Origin: Anoxypelagibacter sp902613655
Lineage (GTDB): Bacteria; Pseudomonadota; Alphaproteobacteria; Pelagibacterales; Pelagibacteraceae
DNA length: 64,000 bases
Assembly (NCBI GenBank): GCA_902613655.1
Contig: CACMHR010000001.1
Location: 1 to 64,000 of the forward strand
Direction of reading: 5' to 3'
A model generated the notes under the pieces. The model saw only the letters and a list, made by a program, of their open reading frames with translations. It had not been told where the DNA came from and did no database searches. Numbering within the stretch: the stretch's first letter is position 1; the number at the start of each line of letters is the position of its first letter. This document shows, piece by piece, positions 18,071 through 26,231 of the stretch. A program made the position numbers and the translations under genes.

Positions 18071-18895
18071 TTAATCTCTTAACAAATCGTTTATAGAAGT
18101 TTTACTTCTAGTTTTTTCGTCTACTTTTTTTACAATTACCACACAATATAGTGATGGCCCCTTAGGATTATTTTTGCTTGGCATTGACCCTGGAACAACT
18201 ACTGAGTAAGCAGGAACTTTGCCATAATGAATTTCACCTGATGATCGATCAATAATTCTCGTTGAGGCTCCGATGTAAACTCCCATAGATAAAACTGAGC
18301 CTTTTTCAACAATAATACCTTCTGCTATTTCTGCTCTTGCTCCTAAGAAACAATTATCCTCCACTATAGTTGGATTGGCTTGCATTGGTTCTAAAACACC
18401 ACCAATACCTGCACCACCAGAAATATGACAATTTTTTCCAACCTGAGCACATGATCCTACAGATGCCCAAGTGTCGATCATAGTTCCTTCATCAACGTAA
18501 GCGCCAACATTTATAAAAGAAGGCATTAGCACAACATTTTTAGCAATGTGAGCGCCTTTTCTTATAACACCGTTAGGGACATATCTAAAACCAGCTTTCT
18601 TAACTTGTTCTTCACTCCACCCTTGGGTTTTTCCATCTACTTTATCGTACCAAGTAGAGTAAGGCCCTTTAGACGCTTTCATTTTATTTACACGAAAACT
18701 TAAAAGTATAGCTTTTTTAATCCATTGATTTACTTGCCATTTATCACCTTTCTTTTCTGCAACTCTAATTCTACCGTTATCTAATAAATCTATAGTTTCC
18801 CGGATTAACTCAGTAACCTCTTTATTAGAGGCATCCAATTTAGCTTTATTTTCAAAAGCTTCATTTATAGATTTTTCAATTTTTTCTAAGTTCAT
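18071..18895 (-). CDS. dapD: Tetrahydrodipicolinate N-succinyltransferase
   Basis: A 274-residue left-handed beta-helix (hexapeptide repeat) enzyme that succinylates tetrahydrodipicolinate. The repeats occupy about residues 105-225 (GAHIAKNVVLMPSFINVGAY onward). The family block GVLEPMQANPTIVEDNCFLG is present, as is the N-terminal helical domain. It overlaps the upstream HAD gene by 20 bp and is followed by dapE, which uses its downstream product. Confidence 0.96.
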   Translation of the reverse strand: MNLEKIEKSINEAFENKAKLDASNKEVTELIRETIDLLDNGRIRVAEKKGDKWQVNQWIKKAILLSFRVNKMKASKGPYSTWYDKVDGKTQGWSEEQVKKAGFRYVPNGVIRKGAHIAKNVVLMPSFINVGAYVDEGTMIDTWASVGSCAQVGKNCHISGGAGIGGVLEPMQANPTIVEDNCFLGARAEIAEGIIVEKGSVLSMGVYIGASTRIIDRSSGEIHYGKVPAYSVVVPGSMPSKNNPKGPSLYCVVIVKKVDEKTRSKTSINDLLRD

Positions 18896-19547
18896 TTATA
18901 TCTTTTAAAAAAGTCGTTAAGTTTCCAGTTCTATAATTTATAAAATTTTCATTTGAATATTTTGCTGCCCAAGGTTCGTTATTTTTAATCCAAACAGTTT
19001 TCATACCTAATTCATGAGCAGGTTTCAAATTTCTTGCAATATCCTCAATAAATATACAATATTGTGGCTCAATTTTGTATTTATCAATTAATCTTTTGTA
19101 AGTTTCCATAGCAGGTTTTGGGATAAAATCTGAGTCCACAATATCAAAAATTCCGTCAAAAAGCTTATTAATTCCAATTCTTTTAGTTACATTTTCGGCG
19201 TGAGCTCGAGAGCCGTTGGTAAATATTATTTTTTTATCTTTTATTTTACTAAGCTCAAGCTCTAAACCTTTATCATTTTTAAGGAATTCTAAATCAATAT
19301 CGTGTACAAAATCTAGAAATTCTTGCGCATTTATCTCATGATTTTTGATCATACCATTTAAGGTCGTATTGTACTCGTGGAAATAATTTTTTTGTATTTT
19401 TTTAGCTTCATCAATGCTGACGTTTAGTTTATCCGAAATGTATTTGGACATTCTTTTGTCAACCTGATCAAAAACTTTAGTATCACCTGAGTAAAGAGTG
19501 TTGTCTAGGTCAAATAACCAGTACTTTATATTTAATAGGTCTTTCAT
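18876..19547 (-). CDS. HAD-superfamily hydrolase, pyrimidine 5'-nucleotidase type
   Basis: A 223-residue HAD phosphatase. Motif I is YWLFDLDNTLYSG (nucleophile Asp, about 8-20), motif II is IIFTNGSRAHAENV (about 107-120) and motif III/IV is CIFIEDIARNLKPAHELG (about 165-182). The DLDNTLY form and this position between argB and dapD are typical of alphaproteobacterial pyrimidine 5'-nucleotidases. The physiological substrate is not provable from sequence. Its ATG overlaps the argB stop by 4 bp. Confidence 0.85.
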   Translation of the reverse strand: MKDLLNIKYWLFDLDNTLYSGDTKVFDQVDKRMSKYISDKLNVSIDEAKKIQKNYFHEYNTTLNGMIKNHEINAQEFLDFVHDIDLEFLKNDKGLELELSKIKDKKIIFTNGSRAHAENVTKRIGINKLFDGIFDIVDSDFIPKPAMETYKRLIDKYKIEPQYCIFIEDIARNLKPAHELGMKTVWIKNNEPWAAKYSNENFINYRTGNLTTFLKDINELRKN

Positions 19548-20413
19548 TTTCTAATAAGAGTGCCAGCACCCTGATCCGAAAAGATTTCTTTTAGTATTGA
19601 TCTTGGCTTTCTACCATCGAGAATAACAACACCTCTCACACCATTTTCAACTGCATCAATACAATTTTTAATTTTCGGTATCATCCCTCCTTGAATAATT
19701 TTTAGTTTAACTAAATTTTCCATATCAAAGGGTTTTATTTCTGATATTAATGTTTTTCTATCATCATAAACACCTTCAACATTTGTCATTAATAAAAGTC
19801 TTCTAGATTTTAATTTCTTTGCTATAGCACTAGCTGCAGTATCTCCATTAATATTATAAGTTTGTTTATCTTTATCTAAACCCAGCGGAGCAACAATTGG
19901 TATTTGATTTTGACTTAGAATATTTTTAATAATTTCTATATTTATTTCTTGTGGAACTCCTACAAAACCAAGCTCAGGTTGATCGGGGGTTACATTAATA
20001 ATATTATTTTTTTTTGTATTTACTGATACTGCTTTAGATCCTTTTTTATTTAGTGAGTCGACAATATCATTATTAAAATCGATAAGTACCTTTTCGACAA
20101 TATTTATTACATCTTTGTTTGTGACCCTTAAGCCATTAATAAACTTACTTTGAATATTACTTTTTTTTAACTCTCTTTCTATTCTTGGGCCACCACCGTG
20201 AACAATTACAATTGAAAGACCTAATTTATTTAAAACACTTATATCTTGAATAAAATTGTTAAAAATATTTCTGTCAATTAAAACATTTCCACCATACTTT
20301 ATAACTATTAAGTTCTTTTTATATTTTTTAATATATTTTGGAACATTTGTTACATCTGGTGCATCTTTTGGCCAAAATTTTTTTATTTCTTCTAAACTTT
20401 TTTCCACAGACAT
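19544..20413 (-). CDS. argB: Acetylglutamate kinase
   Basis: A 289-residue amino-acid kinase phosphorylating N-acetylglutamate in arginine synthesis. The N-terminal glycine-rich loop IVIKYGGNVLIDRN (about 32-45), the substrate site IVIVHGGGPRIERELKK (about 68-84), and the C-terminal block GGMIPKIKNCIDAVENGV are diagnostic. The start ATG directly abuts the yidC stop codon with no spacer. Arginine synthesis also involves argJ elsewhere in this window. Confidence 0.95.
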   Translation of the reverse strand: MSVEKSLEEIKKFWPKDAPDVTNVPKYIKKYKKNLIVIKYGGNVLIDRNIFNNFIQDISVLNKLGLSIVIVHGGGPRIERELKKSNIQSKFINGLRVTNKDVINIVEKVLIDFNNDIVDSLNKKGSKAVSVNTKKNNIINVTPDQPELGFVGVPQEINIEIIKNILSQNQIPIVAPLGLDKDKQTYNINGDTAASAIAKKLKSRRLLLMTNVEGVYDDRKTLISEIKPFDMENLVKLKIIQGGMIPKIKNCIDAVENGVRGVVILDGRKPRSILKEIFSDQGAGTLIRK

Positions 20414-22108
20414 TTATTTTGTTTTAACCGTTGTTCTCTTCATAATTACCCACTGCTGAGCTATGGTTAAAATGTTGTTAATTGTCCAATAAACAACAAG
20501 TCCTGAAGGAAAAGGCGCGAGTATAATTGTAAGAAATAACGGAAAGAACATAAATATTTTTGCTTGAATAGGATCTGGTGGTGTTGGATTAAGCTTTTGT
20601 TGCAAAAACATAGTTGCCCCCATCATTATTGGCCACGCCCCTATTATTAAAAAAGAAGGAGGATCCCATGGTATCAAACCAAAAAAATTAAATATCGATG
20701 TTGGATCCTGTGCTGACAAATCTTTTATCCAGCCAAAAAAAGGTTGATGTCTCATCTCAAGGGAAATGAATAACATTTTATATATAGCAAAAAAGAAAGG
20801 TATCTGGATTAAAATTGGTAAACACCCTGATAGTGGGTTTACTTTTTCTCTTTTATAAAGCGCCATCATTTCTTGTTGAAGCTTAACTTTGTCTTCCTTA
20901 TGTAGTTCTTTTAATCTCAATAGTTCGGGTTGTAATATTTTCATTTTTGCCATTGATCTAAAAGAATAATTAGCAAGTGGGAAAAATAACAACCTCACTG
21001 CAGCTGTTACTAAAACAATAGCTATCCCAAAGTTTTTTGTAAGTTCGAATAAATAATTCATTATAAAAAACAGAGGTTTAGTGAAAAAATAGAACCAACC
21101 CCAATCGATTGCTAAATCAAATTTATTTATACTCTCTGTCTCTGCATACCCGTCTATTACCTTAACCTCTTTCGCTGCAACAAATACTTTTGACTCTGAA
21201 GTTCCTGTACCAGAAGCCTGAATGACCACAGGTTTGTTTTGAATGTAGTTTGCCTTGAAACCATTTTTATATGTAAATTCACCTTTAAAAGACTGATTTT
21301 TTTCTGGAACAAGTGCTGTTAACCAATATTTGTCAGTGATTCCAAGCCAACCTTCTCCAGCAGAGTATTCTTTCTTTTTATCTTTAACGTCATCATAGCC
21401 CTCTTCCTGCAAGCTCTCATCAAAAACACCAATGAATCCCTCATGTAAAATATAAAAATCTAATACATCTGGGTCTTGGTTTCTTGTTATCTGTGCATAA
21501 GGATAAAGTTCAACTCTTTTACTTGAATTATTTTGAACTTCTTGTGTTACTCTAAACAGAAATTTTTCATCTAATTCTATTTTCTTTCTAAAGATTAATC
21601 CCGATTTATTATTCCACTCTGCAGTAACTGGATTTCCAACTGAAAGTTTATTATTTCCTACAACTTTCCATAATGAATTTTTTGTTGGAAGGGATGTATT
21701 GCTAATCTTACTTGCTGCCCACCCAGTTTCAATAAAATATCCATCATTTGTTTCTGAAGGATTCAGGTATTTTACTTTTTCATCTGAGTCGACGTCTTTA
21801 TTATATTTTTTAAAAAGAATATCATCTATCAAAAATCCCTTTAATGAAATTGTGCCTTTTACATTTTCATTCTCAAAATTTATTCTTTTTGATGATTTAA
21901 TGGCATCGTCTCTTGAAATATTCACAACTTTTTCTTTTTCAACGTTTACACTAGGTACATCAGAATTATCGTTTTCTGAATTCGGTGAACTTTTAGACTG
22001 TTCTAATTTTTTTTGTTCTTCTATTTGCGGGGTCTCAAAAATTACTGACCAACCAAATAAAACAGCAAATGAAAGAGCAATTGCAAATATTACGTTTTTT
22101 AAGTCCAT
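20414..22108 (-). CDS. yidC: Membrane protein insertase YidC
   Basis: A 564-residue YidC/Oxa1 insertase. It has an N-terminal membrane anchor (VIFAIALSFAVLFGWSVIF, about 6-24), a large periplasmic domain (about 60-345) and the C-terminal conserved five-helix core starting about residue 350. The core contains the cytoplasmic hairpin LLRLKELHKEDKVKLQQEM (about 403-421) and NPLSGCLPILIQIPFF (about 430-445). The C-tail is basic. It sits in the usual rpmH-rnpA-yidD-yidC order. Confidence 0.96.
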   Translation of the reverse strand: MDLKNVIFAIALSFAVLFGWSVIFETPQIEEQKKLEQSKSSPNSENDNSDVPSVNVEKEKVVNISRDDAIKSSKRINFENENVKGTISLKGFLIDDILFKKYNKDVDSDEKVKYLNPSETNDGYFIETGWAASKISNTSLPTKNSLWKVVGNNKLSVGNPVTAEWNNKSGLIFRKKIELDEKFLFRVTQEVQNNSSKRVELYPYAQITRNQDPDVLDFYILHEGFIGVFDESLQEEGYDDVKDKKKEYSAGEGWLGITDKYWLTALVPEKNQSFKGEFTYKNGFKANYIQNKPVVIQASGTGTSESKVFVAAKEVKVIDGYAETESINKFDLAIDWGWFYFFTKPLFFIMNYLFELTKNFGIAIVLVTAAVRLLFFPLANYSFRSMAKMKILQPELLRLKELHKEDKVKLQQEMMALYKREKVNPLSGCLPILIQIPFFFAIYKMLFISLEMRHQPFFGWIKDLSAQDPTSIFNFFGLIPWDPPSFLIIGAWPIMMGATMFLQQKLNPTPPDPIQAKIFMFFPLFLTIILAPFPSGLVVYWTINNILTIAQQWVIMKRTTVKTK

Positions 22109-22357
22109 TTAATTTTTTTTCTTTTTTGGCACAAGATCTATTCCGGAATTACCACCTAAAATTTTAATTGGATGACATTTAGTAATTCTTTTAAACCCCA
22201 AATATGTACCTTTAAAAGGGCCGTGTAATTCTAAAGATTCTATAAAATACTCTGAGCATGTAGGCAAAAATCTACAGTTTTGACCTAAAATTGGAGAAAT
22301 TAAAAATTTATAAGTTTTTATAATACTTATTAAAATATAATTTATTACCTTTATCAT
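22109..22357 (-). CDS. yidD: Membrane protein insertion efficiency factor YidD
   Basis: An 82-residue small amphipathic protein. Diagnostic are YKFLISPILGQNCRFLPTCSEY with its paired cysteines (about 16-37) and a C-terminal HPIKILGGNSGIDLVP. It is thought to assist YidC-dependent insertion at the inner membrane. The stop lies immediately before yidC and the start overlaps rnpA by 1 bp. Confidence 0.95.
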   Translation of the reverse strand: MIKVINYILISIIKTYKFLISPILGQNCRFLPTCSEYFIESLELHGPFKGTYLGFKRITKCHPIKILGGNSGIDLVPKKKKN

Positions 22358-22713
22358 TATTCTTTATTTATTTTTTTAAAACTTTTTTCCATATTTTTAA
22401 ATAATGAATTACTATGTTCACTATAAATTTTCTCTTTTCCAAAAATTACATATGTATAATTTAAATTTATTGAGTTATTAACTTTAAGCATTTTTTGAAC
22501 TACACCTTTAAGTTTTCTTTTAATTCTGTTTCGTTTTACCGCATTTCCAACTTTTTTTTTCATAACAAAGCTTATATATAACTTTTTTTCATTAGTTACT
22601 TTTTTTATAAAATTTCTTTTACGATATATAGTATAAAAATCGTTATTTATGACTCTGTTTTTTAAAACAGTCCCAAAATGTGAACTTTTCTTCAGGCTTT
22701 CAAGTCTTGTCAT
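22357..22713 (-). CDS. rnpA: Ribonuclease P protein component
   Basis: A 118-residue basic protein that binds RNase P RNA. The signature is the RNR block KVGNAVKRNRIKRKLKGVVQ (about 66-85), preceded by FVMKKK. I set the start at MTRLESLKKSSHFG, the usual RnpA N-terminus, 7 bp after the rpmH stop. The frame stays open for another 32 codons upstream, but that extension lies wholly over rpmH in a different frame and is acidic, unlike RnpA, so a longer 150-aa call should be rejected. Confidence 0.93.
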   Translation of the reverse strand: MTRLESLKKSSHFGTVLKNRVINNDFYTIYRKRNFIKKVTNEKKLYISFVMKKKVGNAVKRNRIKRKLKGVVQKMLKVNNSINLNYTYVIFGKEKIYSEHSNSLFKNMEKSFKKINKE

Positions 22714-22720
22714 TGTATAT

Positions 22721-22855
22721 TTATGTAGAAAGTCTTTTTCGTCCCTTGGCTCTTCTTCTTGATAGAAGTTGTCGTCCAGCTTTAGTAGACATTCTATTTC
22801 TAAAGCCATGCCTTCTTTTTCTAATCAACTTGCTTGGTTGGTAAGTTCTTTTCAT
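22721..22855 (-). CDS. rpmH: 50S ribosomal protein L34
   Basis: A 44-residue, extremely basic protein beginning MKRTYQPSKLIRKRRHGFR and ending RAKGRKRLST: an unmistakable full-length L34. It is read on the minus strand in a different frame from the upstream extension of rnpA that covers it, and is short enough to be missed by length cut-offs. It heads the rpmH-rnpA-yidD-yidC-argB-HAD-dapD-dapE run, with rnpA beginning 7 bp after its stop codon. Confidence 0.97.
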   Translation of the reverse strand: MKRTYQPSKLIRKRRHGFRNRMSTKAGRQLLSRRRAKGRKRLST

Positions 22856-22933
22856 AAGATTTCTCTGGTTACTATTAATTTTTTTGATATTTATAGGTAA
22901 TAAGCTTGTATAAGTACAGTTAAAAATTGTTTT

Positions 22934-23662
22934 ATGATTATTACTTCAAAAAATTTAAAATTAGTTATAGGAGCTACTTATTTAATAGCACTTTTTGCAG
23001 TTTTGTATTTTGTATTTTCTTTTATTGATATCAAAGACCTAACGAATTATGAATTTATAAGAGCTTACAAAGAAAGTATTTCTCAATATAAAAATGACAA
23101 CCTATTTTTTCTTACTATAGTCTTTTTTATTTTTACGGTAGTTTGGATATTACTTTTAGGTTTTGCAGGTCCAATTCTACTTTTTGCCGGATTTGTTTAC
23201 GGTAAATGGTTTGGCATTTTGATTGTATTATCTGCTACAACAATTGGCGCCACTCTCTTATACATTTTAGCAGGACTGTTTTTTAGAGATTTAATAAAAG
23301 AAAAATTAGAACATCGGTTTTCTAATTTAAAAAGTTTTTTTAAAAAAAATGAATTTTTTTATTTTCTGATGTACAGGTTTGTCGGAGGTGGCGGTGTACC
23401 ATACGGTATTCAAAACGTGTTACCAGTATTATTCGATATATCTGTAAAAAATTATTTTCTGGGCACCCTTATAGGAAGTGCTCCACTAATGTTCGTAAGT
23501 GTTGCTTTAGGCTCTGGTATAGAAAGCTTTATTGATAAAAATGAGGAATTAAGTATTTTTGCGATAATTACTTCACAAGATATATATTTACCCATCTTAG
23601 CTTTTTTAATTGTTATCATCCTTGCATTTATTTTTAGAAAATTTATTTTTAAAAAACCTTAA
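22934..23662 (+). CDS. TVP38/TMEM64 (DedA-superfamily) membrane protein
   Basis: A 242-residue protein with about six hydrophobic segments. It has the VTT/SNARE-associated domain layout: LLFAGFVYGKWFGILIVLSATTIGATLLY (about 83-111) followed by FFKKNEFFYFLMYRFVGGGGVPYGIQNVLP (about 137-166), where the charged R and the G-P-rich re-entrant loop are typical. Related proteins act as lipid scramblases or undecaprenyl-phosphate flippases; the role here is unknown. It is divergent from rpmH with 78 bp between. Confidence 0.75.
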   Translation: MIITSKNLKLVIGATYLIALFAVLYFVFSFIDIKDLTNYEFIRAYKESISQYKNDNLFFLTIVFFIFTVVWILLLGFAGPILLFAGFVYGKWFGILIVLSATTIGATLLYILAGLFFRDLIKEKLEHRFSNLKSFFKKNEFFYFLMYRFVGGGGVPYGIQNVLPVLFDISVKNYFLGTLIGSAPLMFVSVALGSGIESFIDKNEELSIFAIITSQDIYLPILAFLIVIILAFIFRKFIFKKP

Positions 23663-23663
23663 T

Positions 23664-23819
23664 ATGAAAAAGATCAATATAATTATTTGGTCAATTTGGT
23701 TGTTACTAGTAGTAATCTGGAATTATGGTTATCCAGAAGCAACTTCTTTCCAAGATGTATTGGCCACAGTTATTTTGTCAGCTTTAAATTTAATTGTATT
23801 AAAGTTTATTAAAAAATAA
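23664..23819 (+). CDS. Small two-helix membrane protein (51 aa)
   Basis: A 51-codon frame starting 1 bp after the stop of the TVP38-type gene and ending 2 bp before the TPR gene. Two hydrophobic stretches are visible: IIIWSIWLLLVVIWNYG (about 5-21) and VLATVILSALNLIVLKF (about 32-48), separated by PEATSFQD. The reading frame is also open upstream into the previous gene; I use the Met at MKKINIII because it fits the spacing. The family is not recognised. Close packing in a three-gene run supports it being real. Confidence 0.65.
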   Translation: MKKINIIIWSIWLLLVVIWNYGYPEATSFQDVLATVILSALNLIVLKFIKK

Positions 23820-23821
23820 TT

Positions 23822-25276
23822 ATGGACATAAATTATTTTAAAGCTGCACTATCGCATCATAGTAAAGGAAATTGGAACAAAGCACTCGAAATTTACCAAC
23901 ATATTTTGAAAGAAGATCCAGAGAATTATGCAGTGCTTCAAAATTATGGCCCCCTATTAGCTCAATTAAGAGAATATAAACTAGCGAAAAATATTTTTGA
24001 AAAGTGTTTAAAAATTAAACCAAATGACTCTTTACTTATATATAATTATGGAAAGTTTTTTCATGATCAAAAAATTTATGAAAAAGCTATTAAATACTAT
24101 AATAAGTCATTTGAAATCAATCCTAAGAACGCTATGTCGAAATACAACATTGGAAATATTTACTTTGTACAAAAAAAATTTAATTCTGCTATTGAGTATT
24201 ATAAAAAAGCAACTGAGGTTGATCCCTCAAATTTTTTTGCATACAACAATATAGCCCTTTCATTTAAAAAATTAGGCAAATTTGACGAGGCTTTAAAATT
24301 TTATAAAAAAGCAATTGATACAAACAAGGATTTTGTTGATGGCCATATCAACTATGGCACCTTACTTTTACTAACAAACAAATTAGAGTTAGGTTTTAAA
24401 GAATACGAGTGGAGAAAAAAAAGTAAAATTTTTTCAGATTATTTAGATTATTCTAAATTACAAATTAAAACACCAATTTGGACTGGGCAAAATTTACAAA
24501 AAAAAACTATTTTAATATTATCTGAACAAGGTATTGGAGATTTAATTCAATTTTCTAGATACCTATTTGTTTTAAAAGATAGATTTTCATGCAAAGTTAT
24601 ACTTAGGTTAAAACAAAATCTCGCACATTTTTTTGATGACTCATTACAAATAATCACGGAGAGAGAGAAAATACCAAAGCACGATTTTCACAATCATTTA
24701 GCAAGTCTTCCAGGAATTTTTTATAAAAAAAATAAAAGTTTTCCTAAGAATGTAAATTTTATTAGAATAAATAAAGAAATTGATCAAAAATGGAGTAAAA
24801 TTTTAAATAAATACAAAGGGCTTAAAGTAGGTATAAACGCGACAGCTTCATCTGCTACCACCGGGGATAGAATAATTCCATTAGAAAACTTTAAGACTCT
24901 TACTGATTTTAAAAAAATTAATTTTTTTATTATTCAAAAAGACTTAGATAAAAATAATGTTAAAATAATTAACCAAAATTCAAATGTTAGTTATTTTGAA
25001 GATCTAGATAAACTAGGTAAGCCGTTCGAAGATACAATTGGTTTAGTTAAAAACTTGGACTTAGTAATAACTGCTGATACTTCTCTAGGGCATTTATCTG
25101 CAACTCTAGAAAAACCAACATGGATTGTTCTCTCTTTAATCAGTGATTGGAGATGGTTTCAAAATGAAAAAAAATCTATTTGGTATGATAGCGTTAAATT
25201 ATTCAGACAAAAAGAAATTGGAAATTGGCAACAGGTTTTTGAGTTAATATATAAAGATTTAGAAAAAAAGTTATGA
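23822..25276 (+). CDS. TPR protein with C-terminal glycosyltransferase-like domain
   Basis: A 484-residue protein. The first 190 residues are about five tetratricopeptide repeats (for example NYGKFFHDQKIYEKAIKYYN and YNNIALSFKKLGKFDEALKF). The C-terminal half (about 225-480) resembles the GT-B C-domain found in TPR-linked glycosyltransferases: ILILSEQGIGDLIQFSRYLF (about 235-254), IGLVKNLDLVITADTSLGHLSATLEKP (about 402-428) and WRWF. The ADTSxGHLxxxLxKP pattern is shared with ADP-heptose-type transferases. It probably acts in surface glycosylation or protein modification; donor and acceptor are unknown. Confidence 0.78.
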   Translation: MDINYFKAALSHHSKGNWNKALEIYQHILKEDPENYAVLQNYGPLLAQLREYKLAKNIFEKCLKIKPNDSLLIYNYGKFFHDQKIYEKAIKYYNKSFEINPKNAMSKYNIGNIYFVQKKFNSAIEYYKKATEVDPSNFFAYNNIALSFKKLGKFDEALKFYKKAIDTNKDFVDGHINYGTLLLLTNKLELGFKEYEWRKKSKIFSDYLDYSKLQIKTPIWTGQNLQKKTILILSEQGIGDLIQFSRYLFVLKDRFSCKVILRLKQNLAHFFDDSLQIITEREKIPKHDFHNHLASLPGIFYKKNKSFPKNVNFIRINKEIDQKWSKILNKYKGLKVGINATASSATTGDRIIPLENFKTLTDFKKINFFIIQKDLDKNNVKIINQNSNVSYFEDLDKLGKPFEDTIGLVKNLDLVITADTSLGHLSATLEKPTWIVLSLISDWRWFQNEKKSIWYDSVKLFRQKEIGNWQQVFELIYKDLEKKL

Positions 25277-25360
25277 TTTAGCTATTTAGTTGCAAAAGTA
25301 AGAATGAGCTTGCATATTAGCATTCTTCAAAGTAAAACATACTAAAACTATGGTGCTAAA

Positions 25361-25555
25361 ATGGGTATTCATTACGATTATAAATCAACTAGAGGCGAAA
25401 AAGCTTTGAAAAAAGAAGCCAAAAGGAAAGCTCGTTTAGAACAGAGAAAAGCAAAAAGGAATCTGAAATCTAAGACTGAGAATGTTGAGGATAAAATGCA
25501 CGATATTCAAAAAACCATAACTTTGGATGATTTAACAAATCCAGACAAAAACTAA
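25361..25555 (+). CDS. Small basic protein of unknown function (64 aa)
   Basis: A 64-residue, Lys/Arg-rich protein. The N-terminal MGIHYDYKSTRGEKALKKEA is followed by a continuous charged helix (about 10-45, many KxxKRKARLEQRKAKR-type heptads) and an acidic-neutral tail ending LDDLTNPDKN. No enzyme motif is visible. An 84-bp gap separates it from the TPR gene and it is followed 5 bp later by an even smaller basic peptide and then dcd. RNA or ribosome binding is a guess from charge only. Confidence 0.7.
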   Translation: MGIHYDYKSTRGEKALKKEAKRKARLEQRKAKRNLKSKTENVEDKMHDIQKTITLDDLTNPDKN

Positions 25556-25560
25556 ATTAA

Positions 25561-25677
25561 ATGAAAATTGTTGAAAGAAAAGAGAAATCTTTTTTACGAA
25601 AAGAATCAGCCTTAAAATTAAATTTAAAAAAAAGAAAGAAAATTAAGGATAAATATAAAACTAAAAAGAAAATATGA
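25561..25677 (+). CDS. Very small basic protein (38 aa) coupled to dcd
   Basis: A 38-codon frame, about half Lys and Arg, beginning MKIVERKEKSFLRKESA. Its stop overlaps the dcd start in the ATGA arrangement, with the ATG of dcd at 25674, and its start lies 5 bp after the previous small gene's stop. Such spacing on both sides is hard to explain by chance and suggests translation and coupling to dcd. The alternative is a leader peptide with no function of its own product. No family recognised. Confidence 0.6.
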   Translation: MKIVERKEKSFLRKESALKLNLKKRKKIKDKYKTKKKI

Positions 25678-26228
25678 CAGTATTATCTGATAAATGGATT
25701 AAAAAAATGGCTAAGAGTAATAAAATGATTGCTCCATTCGTGCCAAAACAAGTTAGAAAAGGAAAAATTTCTTTTGGTTTATCATCGTATGGTTATGATG
25801 CTCGAGTTTCAAATGATTTTAAGGTTTTTACAAATGTTAACTCTGCCGTAGTTGATCCAAAGAACTTTAAAAAAGATAGTTTTATTTCTAGAAAATCGAA
25901 TACATGCGTTATACCCCCAAATTCATTTGCTTTAGCAAGAACAGTTGAATATTTCAAAATTCCAGAAAATGTAATGGTAATATGTTTGGGAAAATCAACT
26001 TACGCCAGATGTGGAATTATAGTTAATGTTACTCCATTAGAACCTGGTTGGGAAGGCTATGTAACCCTTGAGTTTTCAAATACAACACCTTTGCCAGCAA
26101 AGATCTATGCTAATGAAGGTGCAGCACAATTTGTATTTATTAAAGGAAACGAAAAACCAGAAGTGTCATACTCAAAAAGAAAAGGCAAGTATATGAAGCA
26201 AAAAGGTGTAACACTTCCTAAAATCTAA
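25674..26228 (+). CDS. dcd: dCTP deaminase
   Basis: A 184-residue trimeric enzyme deaminating dCTP to dUTP for thymidylate synthesis. Diagnostic blocks are GLSSYGYDARVSNDF (about 36-50), CLGKSTYARCGIIVNVTPLEPGWEG (about 104-128, catalytic Glu region) and GAAQFVFIKG. Length is normal. It overlaps the upstream 38-aa gene and precedes murA by 3 bp. Confidence 0.95.
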   Translation: MTVLSDKWIKKMAKSNKMIAPFVPKQVRKGKISFGLSSYGYDARVSNDFKVFTNVNSAVVDPKNFKKDSFISRKSNTCVIPPNSFALARTVEYFKIPENVMVICLGKSTYARCGIIVNVTPLEPGWEGYVTLEFSNTTPLPAKIYANEGAAQFVFIKGNEKPEVSYSKRKGKYMKQKGVTLPKI

Positions 26229-26231
26229 TTA

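Noticed and set aside
22357..22809. A 150-aa RnpA
   Set aside because: The first 32 codons overlay rpmH in another frame and are acidic; the normal RnpA N-terminus starts at 22713.
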